A DNA stretch of 8,333 nt, taken from positions 1-8,333 of the forward strand of contig JAGVGV010000201.1 in the NCBI GenBank assembly GCA_020056895.1, read 5' to 3'. Source of the DNA: Deltaproteobacteria bacterium (lineage in GTDB: Bacteria; Desulfobacterota; Desulfarculia; Adiutricales; JAGVGV01). Positions 1 through 4,629 of the stretch are shown in pieces; positions within the stretch are counted from its first letter, which is position 1, and each line of letters starts with the position of its first letter. The position numbers and the translations under genes were made by a program. The notes beneath the pieces were generated by a model. It was not told the origin of the DNA. It saw nothing but the letters and a program-made list of their open reading frames with translations, and did no database searches.

Positions 1-1
1 G

Positions 2-1036
2 ATGGTCCAGCGCCTGAAGGATGGGCAGAGGGAACTGGACCGGTGCCAGTCGGTGATCGACCAGTGCCTCCGCCGGTGCGGCCGCGATATCAACGAATTC
101 AAGGAACTCTGCAAGCAGGTCCGGAAAGATCCCAAGTCGTCCGCCCGCACGCTCAAGAAGCTGAACATGGACCCCGACCATCTGTTGAACGTGGAACGGA
201 CCATCAAGAACCACCTGGTGCTCATGAAGCAGGTGGAAGAAGACGTGAAGATGACCCCCAAAGGGCTCCAGAAGATTCTGGAACAGGTGGAATTTGGGGA
301 GCGGAAAGCCCGGGAGGCCAAGCGGGAGCTGATCGAAGCCAACCTGAGACTGGTGGTCAGCATCGCCAAAAAATACACCAACCGGGGATTGCAGTTCCTG
401 GACCTGATTCAGGAAGGCAACATCGGACTGATGAAGGCCGTGGACAAGTTCGAATACCAGCGGGGGTACAAGTTTTCCACATACGCCACCTGGTGGATTC
501 GGCAGGCCATTACCCGAGCCATCGCCGATCAGGCGCGAACCATCCGGATTCCGGTGCACATGATCGAAACGATCAATAAACTCATCCGGACGTCCCGGTA
601 CCTGGTCCAGGAACTGGGCCGCGAACCCACTCCGGAAGAGATCGCCGACAAGATGGAACTACCCTTGGAAAAGGTCCGCAAGGTCCTTAAGATCGCCAAG
701 GAACCCATCAGCCTGGAAACGCCCATCGGCGAGGAAGAGGACAGCTACCTGGGGGATTTCATCGAGGACAAGAAGATCATGTCCCCGGCGGACGCGGTCA
801 TCAGCCTGAACCTGGCCGAACAGACCCGGAAGGTGCTGTCCACCCTGACCCCCCGGGAGGAAAAAGTTCTTCGGATGCGCTTTGGCATTGGCGAAAAGGC
901 GGACCACACCCTGGAAGAAGTGGGCCGCGATTTCGAAGTCACCCGGGAACGGATCCGGCAGATCGAAGCCAAGGCTCTCCGGAAACTTCGGCACCCCAGC
1001 CGCAGCAAGCGTCTGAAGGCGTTTATCGAAGGCTAA
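2..1036 (+). CDS. rpoD: RNA polymerase sigma factor RpoD (housekeeping sigma-70), C-terminal part
   Basis: This is the primary sigma factor, which directs core RNA polymerase to -10/-35 promoters. The frame is open at the left window edge, so the ATG at base 2 is only an internal methionine. About 344 residues are present, and family members are usually about 580-620, so region 1 and part of the non-conserved region are missing. Visible regions are: end of the non-conserved region and 1.2-like helix (about 1-105); regions 2.1-2.4 (about 112-195) with the hallmark YATWWIRQAITRAIADQ core that melts and reads the -10 element; region 3 (about 196-270); and region 4 (about 271-340) with the helix-turn-helix segment VTRERIRQIEAKALRKLRHP that reads the -35 element. 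The complete region 2.3-2.4 and the C-terminal ending point to RpoD rather than an RpoS or RpoH type. The TAA stop is followed by a GC-rich stem. Confidence in the family is very high. Confidence 0.97.
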   Translation: MVQRLKDGQRELDRCQSVIDQCLRRCGRDINEFKELCKQVRKDPKSSARTLKKLNMDPDHLLNVERTIKNHLVLMKQVEEDVKMTPKGLQKILEQVEFGERKAREAKRELIEANLRLVVSIAKKYTNRGLQFLDLIQEGNIGLMKAVDKFEYQRGYKFSTYATWWIRQAITRAIADQARTIRIPVHMIETINKLIRTSRYLVQELGREPTPEEIADKMELPLEKVRKVLKIAKEPISLETPIGEEEDSYLGDFIEDKKIMSPADAVISLNLAEQTRKVLSTLTPREEKVLRMRFGIGEKADHTLEEVGRDFEVTRERIRQIEAKALRKLRHPSRSKRLKAFIEG

Positions 1037-1065
1037 AACGGGTTCCTTTTATCTAACCGTTCATT

Positions 1066-1106
1066 CCGCCGGCGCTGGGATCCCCCCCACCGCCGGCGGT
1101 CTTCTT
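1066..1106 (+). terminator. Probable terminator after rpoD
   Basis: A perfect 9-bp inverted repeat, CCGCCGGCG (1066-1074) with CGCCGGCGG (1091-1099), encloses a 16-base loop 29 bases after the rpoD stop. It is followed by TCTTCTTC, a broken T-rich run rather than a clean one. The stem is strong but the tail is poor, so it may be a weak intrinsic terminator or an mRNA 3'-end stabiliser. Confidence 0.5.
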
Positions 1107-1117
1107 CGCCAATCCCC

Positions 1118-1147
1118 TTGACAATCCCGCCATTAGAGGGATATTTT
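1118..1147 (+). promoter_or_regulatory. Sigma-70 promoter for the tRNA gene
   Basis: A consensus -35 box TTGACA (1118-1123) is followed after 18 bases by TATTTT (1142-1147), a 4/6 match to the -10 consensus. A start point near 1154 would leave a leader of about 20 bases before the mature tRNA. The promoter lies between the rpoD stem-loop and the tRNA, so the tRNA can be made independently of rpoD. This is inferred from sequence match and position. Confidence 0.65.
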
Positions 1148-1173
1148 CATGAGCTCGGACGTTGGCGGTCCGG

Positions 1174-1249
1174 GGGCCCATAGCTCAGCTGGAAGAGCCA
1201 CCGGCTCATAACCGGTTGGTCCCAGGTTCGAACCCTGGTGGGCCCACCA
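1174..1249 (+). tRNA. tRNA with anticodon CAT (tRNA-Ile2 with lysidine, or elongator tRNA-Met)
   Basis: A full 76-base cloverleaf including encoded CCA can be drawn. The acceptor stem is GGGCCCA/TGGGCCC, the D arm is GCTC/GAGC (1183-1198), and the anticodon stem is ACCGG/CCGGT with loop CTCATAA, putting the anticodon CAT at 1207-1209. The T arm is CCAGG/CCTGG with loop TTCGAAC, the discriminator is A1246, and CCA is at 1247-1249. It lacks initiator hallmarks: pair 1-72 is a normal G-C and the anticodon stem lacks the three G-C pairs. The choice is therefore elongator Met or the isoleucine AUA decoder whose C34 becomes lysidine through TilS. C4-G69 and C5-G68, recalled as TilS-favouring pairs, and a variable loop resembling that of tRNA-Ile2, lean towards Ile2, but sequence alone does not settle it. 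Confidence 0.95.
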
Positions 1250-1282
1250 CGATCGTTCAATACGTCAAAACATCATACAGGC

Positions 1283-1342
1283 GGGAACATGCCCGAAGCC
1301 GGCAAAAAACCTCGTTCCCATACCAGGCCCCTTCGGGCTTGG
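1283..1342 (+). other. Structured leader upstream of the Nif3-like gene
   Basis: Between the tRNA end and the terminator at 1350 there are two inverted repeats. GGGAAC (1283-1288) pairs with GTTCCC (1314-1319) around a small TGCC/GGCA hairpin. Just downstream, CCAGGCCC (1323-1330) pairs with GGGCTTGG (1335-1342) around a 4-base loop, with one G-T wobble. The second hairpin ends 7 bases before the terminator stem. The segment could be the trailer of the tRNA precursor or a regulatory leader of the downstream genes. No known riboswitch consensus was recognised. Confidence 0.35.
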
Positions 1343-1349
1343 TCCGATG

Positions 1350-1382
1350 GGGGTGCGTCCACGAACGGCGCGCCCCTTTTTT
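1350..1382 (+). terminator. Strong intrinsic terminator between the tRNA and the Nif3-like gene
   Basis: GGGGTGCG (1350-1357) pairs with CGCGCCCC (1369-1376) as 8 bp with one G-T wobble and an 11-base loop. It is followed at once by six T residues (1377-1382). This is the classic Rho-independent layout. It most simply ends the tRNA transcript. It lies only 28 bases before the next start codon, so it would also block read-through into the following genes unless they have a promoter after it or the terminator is conditional. Confidence 0.85.
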
Positions 1383-1410
1383 ATTGGGACCCCTCGGGTG
1401 GAGGCCGGCC

Positions 1411-2226
1411 ATGACCCGAATCAAGGACCTTCTTTACCTGATCGACGTTTTGGCCCCCTGGCGGTTGGCCGAGGATTGGGACAATTCCGGCCTGATGGTC
1501 GGCCGGATGGACGCCCCCGCCCGCCGAGTGGCCTTGGCCCTGGATCCCACCGCCGCCGCCATATCCCGCGCCCATGAATCCGGCGCCGATGTTCTTCTGA
1601 CGCATCATCCCCTGATCTTCCGTCCTCTGAAGCAAGTGAACCTGGACCATGAAACCGGAGCCGCCGTGGCCCGGGCCATCCAATTGGGAATCAGCGTGGT
1701 CTCGGCCCATACCAACCTCGATGCCGCGCTTCAAGGCGTCCCTCGGGCTTTGGCGGACCGGCTGGGGTTGGTGGACGTTCAGGTGCTCGACCCCGTGGCC
1801 ACGATGGGAGAAGGGGAGGGGGACCGGCCGGGGTTCGGCGCCATTGGCAAGTTGAATTCACCCCTTTTTTTCAATGAATTAATAACCGTGATTAAGGAAA
1901 AACTTCAAGTCTCCGGCGTCCGCTTCGCCGCCGCTCCCAACCACTCCCTCCAGACCATCGCCCTCCTGCCCGGCAGCGGGGGTTCTTATATACAACAGGC
2001 CAAGAGCCGGGGCGCCGATGTGCTTTTGACCGGCGATGCATCTTACCACGACGCCCGGTTGGCCGAACATCTTGGCCTTGGGCTGATCGACGCCGGACAT
2101 TTCGCCACCGAGCGCCCGATCCTCGAACCTTTGGCCGCTGGCTTGGCCCGGCTGGCCATCGAGGCTTCCCTCGATATCACGTTTGGTCCCTTGATCGCTC
2201 AAACCGATCCCTGGACCATGGCATAA
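1411..2226 (+). CDS. Nif3/YbgI-family dinuclear metal centre protein
   Basis: This 271-residue protein belongs to the NIF3 (DUF34) family, often labelled GTP cyclohydrolase I type 2 homolog. The family is widespread and its physiological role is unsettled. The metal ligands of E. coli YbgI (as I recall, two adjacent His, an Asp, and a His/Glu pair four apart) have clear counterparts: H65-H66 in LLTHHPLIF, D104 in SAHTNLDAA, and H230 with E234 in DAGHFATE. Length is slightly above the roughly 250 residues of the short bacterial form, and there is no inserted PII-like domain of the size seen in long homologs. The ATG at 1411 was chosen because GGAGG (1400-1404) sits 6 bases upstream. The longer frame back to 1162 would run through the tRNA and terminator. 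The next gene starts 13 bases after the stop, so the two are surely co-transcribed. No promoter is obvious between the terminator and the start. Confidence 0.9.
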   Translation: MTRIKDLLYLIDVLAPWRLAEDWDNSGLMVGRMDAPARRVALALDPTAAAISRAHESGADVLLTHHPLIFRPLKQVNLDHETGAAVARAIQLGISVVSAHTNLDAALQGVPRALADRLGLVDVQVLDPVATMGEGEGDRPGFGAIGKLNSPLFFNELITVIKEKLQVSGVRFAAAPNHSLQTIALLPGSGGSYIQQAKSRGADVLLTGDASYHDARLAEHLGLGLIDAGHFATERPILEPLAAGLARLAIEASLDITFGPLIAQTDPWTMA

Positions 2227-2239
2227 GGAGCAACGAGCC

Positions 2240-2965
2240 TTGGTCGACGATCTCATCAAACTCATTCATTTGCAGAAACTGGATTACCGCCTGGCCGACC
2301 TGAACCGGCTGGTCGATGGCGGCCCCGAGCTGCTGGCGGCGGTGGACGCCGAAAAAGCGGCGGCCGAGGCCCAGGTAGAGGAATCCCTGGAAAAAGAACG
2401 GGAAATGCTTAAACGGCGGCGGCAGATCGAAGCCGAAATCGCCGATGCCGACGAAAAAATCAAGGCCAACCAGGGCCGCCAGCTTCAAGCGAAAAACAAC
2501 GACGAATACCGCGCCCTGCTAAAAGAAGCCGAATATTTGCGAAAAAACAATTCGGCTCGCGAAGATGAAGCTCTGGCCCTGATCGACGCCTCGGAAAAAA
2601 TCGCCGTGGAAAATGAACGTCTTAAGGGCTGGCTGGAAGAGGAGCGCGGGCGGCTGGCTGAACAAAGGGCTCAGATCGAAGCCAACCTGGCCCAGTCCCG
2701 GGCGGCTCAGATGGAACTGGACGGTGATCGCCAAGCCTTGGTGGCCGGGATTCAGGCCAAAAACATGGCCTTGTACAAACGGGTGTACGCGGGCCGGAAC
2801 GGGCGGGCGGTATCCCGGGTGGTGGAAGGGGTATGCACCGAATGCCACATCCACCTGCCTCCCCAAAGCTACAATGACTTGCAGAAAAATGAAATGCTGC
2901 TGACCTGCCCCAACTGCCTTCGGATCATGTTCTGGCAGGGGCATCCGGATTTCGCGGATATGTAG
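2240..2965 (+). CDS. Coiled-coil protein with C-terminal C4 zinc ribbon
   Basis: The 241-residue product has a long, highly charged helical region (about 1-170, rich in E, K, R, Q and A with heptad-like spacing, expected to form an antiparallel coiled coil). A zinc ribbon follows, with C199-x2-C202 and C223-x2-C226 (VCTECHI... and LTCPNCLRI). This architecture defines the zf-RING_7 / HP0958-like family. Characterised relatives include H. pylori HP0958 (FlgZ), which binds RpoN and flagellin mRNA, and Chlamydia CT398, so a role as a protein or RNA adaptor is plausible but not shown here. The TTG start at 2240 is supported by AAGGAG (2225-2230), which overlaps the stop of the Nif3-like gene and lies 9 bases upstream; the next in-frame Met is residue 56, inside the coiled coil. 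Pairing with a Nif3-like gene recurs in other bacteria, for example Mycobacterium Rv2230c/Rv2229c as I recall. Confidence 0.88.
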   Translation: MVDDLIKLIHLQKLDYRLADLNRLVDGGPELLAAVDAEKAAAEAQVEESLEKEREMLKRRRQIEAEIADADEKIKANQGRQLQAKNNDEYRALLKEAEYLRKNNSAREDEALALIDASEKIAVENERLKGWLEEERGRLAEQRAQIEANLAQSRAAQMELDGDRQALVAGIQAKNMALYKRVYAGRNGRAVSRVVEGVCTECHIHLPPQSYNDLQKNEMLLTCPNCLRIMFWQGHPDFADM

Positions 2966-2976
2966 GCGTATCCGAA

Positions 2977-3093
2977 GCTCCGTTTTGAATGGGTTAAACC
3001 CCCCGGGCCTGAGCCGGTAAGCCAACCATGAGGCCCGAAAACGAAGCACGTCGAGGCCAGCCCTTTGGGGCGGCCTTGGCGGCCTTTGCCGTC
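2977..3093 (+). ncRNA. Candidate structured RNA after the zinc-ribbon gene
   Basis: Several helices stack without leaving much unpaired sequence. An outer helix pairs GCT and CGTTTT (2977-2986) with AAAACG and AGC (3038-3047), with one C/A mismatch. Directly abutting it, CGGGCCT (3004-3010) pairs with AGGCCCG (3031-3037), and GGG/CCC (2991-3001) can form a small side hairpin, giving a junction-like fold. Next comes a 9-bp hairpin, AGGCC-A-GCCC with GGGC-GGCCT (3054-3076, one bulged A), and then a 6-bp hairpin GGCGGC/GCCGTC (3078-3093). It starts 11 bases after the zinc-ribbon stop. It could be a 3' UTR structure, an independent small RNA on either strand, or chance pairing in GC-rich DNA. The strand is a guess. 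No promoter is evident. Confidence 0.3.
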
Positions 3094-3106
3094 CCCGCCC
3101 CATATG

Positions 3107-3171
3107 CCTTCCGATAGGAAGGTTCTCCCTGAATTCATCCTTTTCTTTTTTCCTTCGTCTCCCTATCGGAA
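3107..3171. repeat. Overlapping inverted repeats with two exclusive pairings
   Basis: CCTTCC (3107-3112) and GGAAGG (3117-3122) form a 6-bp hairpin with a GATA loop. The same bases also belong to a second 10-bp perfect inverted repeat, TTCCGATAGG (3109-3118) with CCTATCGGAA (3162-3171), enclosing a pyrimidine-rich segment that holds TCCTTTTCTTTTTTCC. The two pairings cannot form together. On the plus strand the short hairpin followed by TTCT is a poor terminator candidate for the upstream gene pair. Confidence 0.45.
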
Positions 3172-3385
3172 TCCGGAAAGAGGAATGAACCATGCGATAA
3201 CGCTATGAAAAAAAACGGAGAAGCGCGGGAGGTCAAAATAGGAAAAATCCACGCGGTACAGGGTGGAGGCCGAGCTTGGGATGGAATCCGAGCGTTTGGA
3301 CGAAACGGGGATTGAGGTAAAGGGCGAACCGACAGATCGCTATCGGTAATTCTTCAGAATGCCCATTGGTCTGTCCAACGGATCC

Positions 3386-3462
3386 ACCATGGGGAGGAGA
3401 GACCAGGACTCAGGCGAACCCGTTCCACCCCGCTAGGAGGGGACCATGGGGCGGAACGACCA
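3386..3462. repeat. Imperfect 20-base direct repeat, two copies
   Basis: Bases 3386-3405 and 3443-3462 match at 17 of 20 positions (core ACCATGGGG, then GGA, then GACCA). Each copy forms the 3' arm of a hairpin. In copy 1, TGGTCT (3367-3372) and TCC (3374-3376) pair with GGA (3396-3398) and AGACCA (3400-3405). In copy 2, CGTTCC (3421-3426) and CCCC (3428-3431) pair with GGGG (3448-3451) and GGAACG (3453-3458). The pairing registers differ, so this is a related pair rather than a clean duplication. Confidence 0.5.
3421..3458 (-). terminator. Stem-loop downstream of infA
   Basis: Read on the minus strand this is an 11-bp stem (CGTTCCGCCCC with GGGGTGGAACG, one G-U pair) with a 16-base loop. 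It begins 22 bases after the infA stop codon. The A/C mismatch of the plus strand becomes a G-U pair on the minus strand, so the minus strand is the better folding strand. No T run follows, so it is more likely a 3'-end protecting or Rho-associated structure than a full intrinsic terminator. Confidence 0.45.
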
Positions 3463-3480
3463 ACAGGAAAGGGAACGCCG

Positions 3481-3696
3481 TTATTTCCGGTAGGTGATCA
3501 GGCCGTGGGTGGGATCATACGGCGACACGGCCACTTCCACCTTGTCGCCCACCAATACGCGGATTTTGAACCGTTTGAGCCGGCCGGAAAGCATGGCCCG
3601 GATTTTCATGCCATCCGCGGTTTCGACCTCCATGTGGCCGCCGCCCAGGGTCCGGGTGACCATACCTTCGAGTTTGATCAGATCGTCGCGCGCCAA
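3481..3696 (-). CDS. infA: Translation initiation factor IF-1
   Basis: This 71-residue single OB-fold protein has the length and conserved core of IF-1, which occupies the 30S A site during initiation with IF-2 and IF-3. Visible family positions include the opening acidic stretch ARDDLIKLEG, SGR (about 38-40), IRVLVGDKV (about 46-54) and the closing VSPYDPTHGLITYRK. It departs from the usual HISGKMRMHxIRILPGD pattern, reading MLSGRLKRFKIRVLVGD. The TTG start is forced: AAGGAG lies 5 bases upstream, an in-frame TAA lies at 3708-3706, and the first in-frame ATG (residue 12) would remove the first strand. It has its own promoter and is not next to ribosomal protein genes, so it may be the only infA of the genome or a second, divergent copy. 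Family confidence is high; the paralog question is open. Confidence 0.93.
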   Translation of the reverse strand: MARDDLIKLEGMVTRTLGGGHMEVETADGMKIRAMLSGRLKRFKIRVLVGDKVEVAVSPYDPTHGLITYRK

Positions 3697-3701
3697 ATTG
3701 T

Positions 3702-3707
3702 CTCCTT
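3702..3707 (-). promoter_or_regulatory. Ribosome binding site that fixes the infA TTG start
   Basis: The minus strand reads AAGGAG, a full anti-SD match, 5 bases before TTG at 3696-3694. A stop codon in the same frame overlaps the A residues at its upstream edge, so no longer IF-1 is possible. Confidence 0.85.
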
Positions 3708-3761
3708 AATAAACCCCGATCAGACCCTTGGCAAGGCCATGGGTCCGTTGAACGAAGGTGG

Positions 3762-3790
3762 ATTATTCCATCGGCCTTCGGCCTTGTCAA
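3762..3790 (-). promoter_or_regulatory. Near-consensus sigma-70 promoter of infA
   Basis: On the minus strand TTGACA (3790-3785) is followed after exactly 17 bases by AATAAT (3767-3762), a 5/6 match to TATAAT. A start point near 3755 would give a leader of about 58 bases before the TTG. The spacer holds a tandem 7-mer (CGGCCTT twice on the plus strand, 3772-3785), which also gives a short GGCC-TTC-GGCC inverted repeat. The promoter sits just after the end of the cysteine-cluster gene, so infA is probably transcribed strongly on its own as well as by any read-through. Confidence 0.8.
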
Positions 3791-3818
3791 GAGGAAAGGT
3801 CCGAAAATGGTGGATTTC

Positions 3819-4595
3819 TCAGCGCGATTGGACCCGGTTTCGCGAGGTTGCTGAGGTTTCATCCCCCCAACCCAAGACCGTTGCCCGAGCCAAGCCCGTC
3901 CATTGGTCCGTGATCCCGCATTTTCCCCGGCCCAGAATCTCCCGGGTAACCTCCACCTTGGCCTGAAGCGCCGTATTCATCCCCAATAAGGCCACCGTGA
4001 GCATGAACCCAAGGTCGCCGGAGTAATGGGTTTGGAATTCCTGGTCCCACGGCCCCAATCGAGCGGACAAGGCCCGGACTTCACGGCCGATGGCTTCGAG
4101 GTCCTGGTCCGAAACCGGAGGGCCCATCCGGGCCCGTACCTGATGGCAATAGGCCGGCCGATGATGCGTTACCTGGCGGGGGAGTTCGATCCCCAGGCCG
4201 TGCCACGCCTTGTGGACCGCCTTTTTCGCGGCGGCGGAGGCCCGAGCCTGCCGCTCGTGCGCCTGTCCGGACCAAAGACCATAGGCGCGGCAGCCATACG
4301 GCCGGGTTTCGTAGACCCGGCAAAGGGTTCCCTCCAGAAAGGGGCAGCCCGGAATTCGGACAGCGTTTTCCAGAAAATACTCCACCAGTCGGCATTGAAG
4401 GCGCAAGCGGTCCACGATCGGCCAGCCCATGGCCGTCCGGCCCAGGCGAAGGGCTTCCAGGAGCGTCATGGGCGGGAGCAGGGCGCAACAGGCGCCCCGC
4501 CGGCCGCAGTCCGTGGCCGGCAAGCGGCTCAACGTTTCGGTCAGAGCGGGTTCCAGTTCCCGCGCCCGCAGATGGAGTTCCGGCCAAGGAATCAT
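3819..4595 (-). CDS. YkgJ-family cysteine-cluster protein
   Basis: The 258-residue product carries the cysteine pattern of the YkgJ / CxxCxxCC family, thought to bind zinc or iron. It has C30 and C36-C37 (CGRRGACC), C84 in PGCPFLEG, C92 in LCRVYETRP, and C102 in YGCRAYG. The motif CRVYETRPYGCRAY is diagnostic. Additional Cys at 68 and 150 and a His-rich HHRPAYCH stretch (144-151) might also take part in metal binding. The role of the family is not established; an oxidoreductase or maturation function is often guessed. The ATG at 4595 is 34 bases after the IcmF stop and has a weak AGGTGG upstream. The frame stays open to an ATG at 4664 inside the IcmF end, but that one has no ribosome binding site. 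Spacing suggests co-transcription with icmF. The C-terminal third (about 180-258) matches nothing I recognise. Confidence 0.82.
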   Translation of the reverse strand: MIPWPELHLRARELEPALTETLSRLPATDCGRRGACCALLPPMTLLEALRLGRTAMGWPIVDRLRLQCRLVEYFLENAVRIPGCPFLEGTLCRVYETRPYGCRAYGLWSGQAHERQARASAAAKKAVHKAWHGLGIELPRQVTHHRPAYCHQVRARMGPPVSDQDLEAIGREVRALSARLGPWDQEFQTHYSGDLGFMLTVALLGMNTALQAKVEVTREILGRGKCGITDQWTGLARATVLGWGDETSATSRNRVQSR

Positions 4596-4629
4596 CGGCC
4601 ACCTATAAGGGAATTCCCGTTCCCGGCCG

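Larger units (their letters stand above)
2966..3480. other. 515-base intergenic region between convergent genes, no credible CDS
   Basis: Both flanking genes point into this segment, so it need not hold their promoters, yet it is long. Open frames here lack ribosome binding sites and family features. The longest short frame on the plus strand starting with ATG at 3205 gives only 36 residues. The first 130 bases are very GC-rich and the part from about 3135 to 3260 carries pyrimidine and A runs, so composition shifts inside the gap. Besides the elements listed separately, hairpins can be drawn at 3274-3293 (GCTTGGG with TCCGAGC), 3294-3306 (GTTT with AAAC), 3328-3347 (ACCGA with TCGGT) and 3349-3360 (ATTC with GAAT). 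No tRNA, tmRNA, SRP RNA or RNase P signature was found. Confidence 0.6.

Noticed and set aside
1162..1410. N-terminal extension of the Nif3-like frame back to an ATG at 1162
   Set aside because: The extension translates through a complete tRNA and an intrinsic terminator. The ATG at 1411 has a good ribosome binding site and matches the family N-terminus.
1174..1410. Integration site of a mobile element at the tRNA 3' end
   Set aside because: There is no integrase gene, no repeat of the tRNA 3' end elsewhere in the window, and the downstream genes are ordinary chromosomal genes.
2519..3193. 224-residue minus-strand open frame covering the zinc-ribbon gene and part of the gap
   Set aside because: Most of it is antisense to the zinc-ribbon coding region, the start has no ribosome binding site, and the product shows no domain.
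3205..3315. 36-residue small open frame beginning MKKNGEAREV
   Set aside because: No ribosome binding site lies upstream and the product has no signal peptide, membrane segment or recognisable motif. It remains possible but unsupported.
2966..3480. RNase P RNA (rnpB), which I recall often follows the zinc-ribbon gene in related bacteria
   Set aside because: Neither strand holds the conserved box GAGGAAAGTCCGGGC or the matching 3' box near ACAGAACCCGG. The helices seen do not follow the P-RNA order. tmRNA, SRP RNA and common riboswitch consensus boxes were also not found.
3505..3966. 153-residue plus-strand open frame across infA and its promoter
   Set aside because: It runs antisense to a clear IF-1 gene and through a near-consensus promoter; there is no support for translation.
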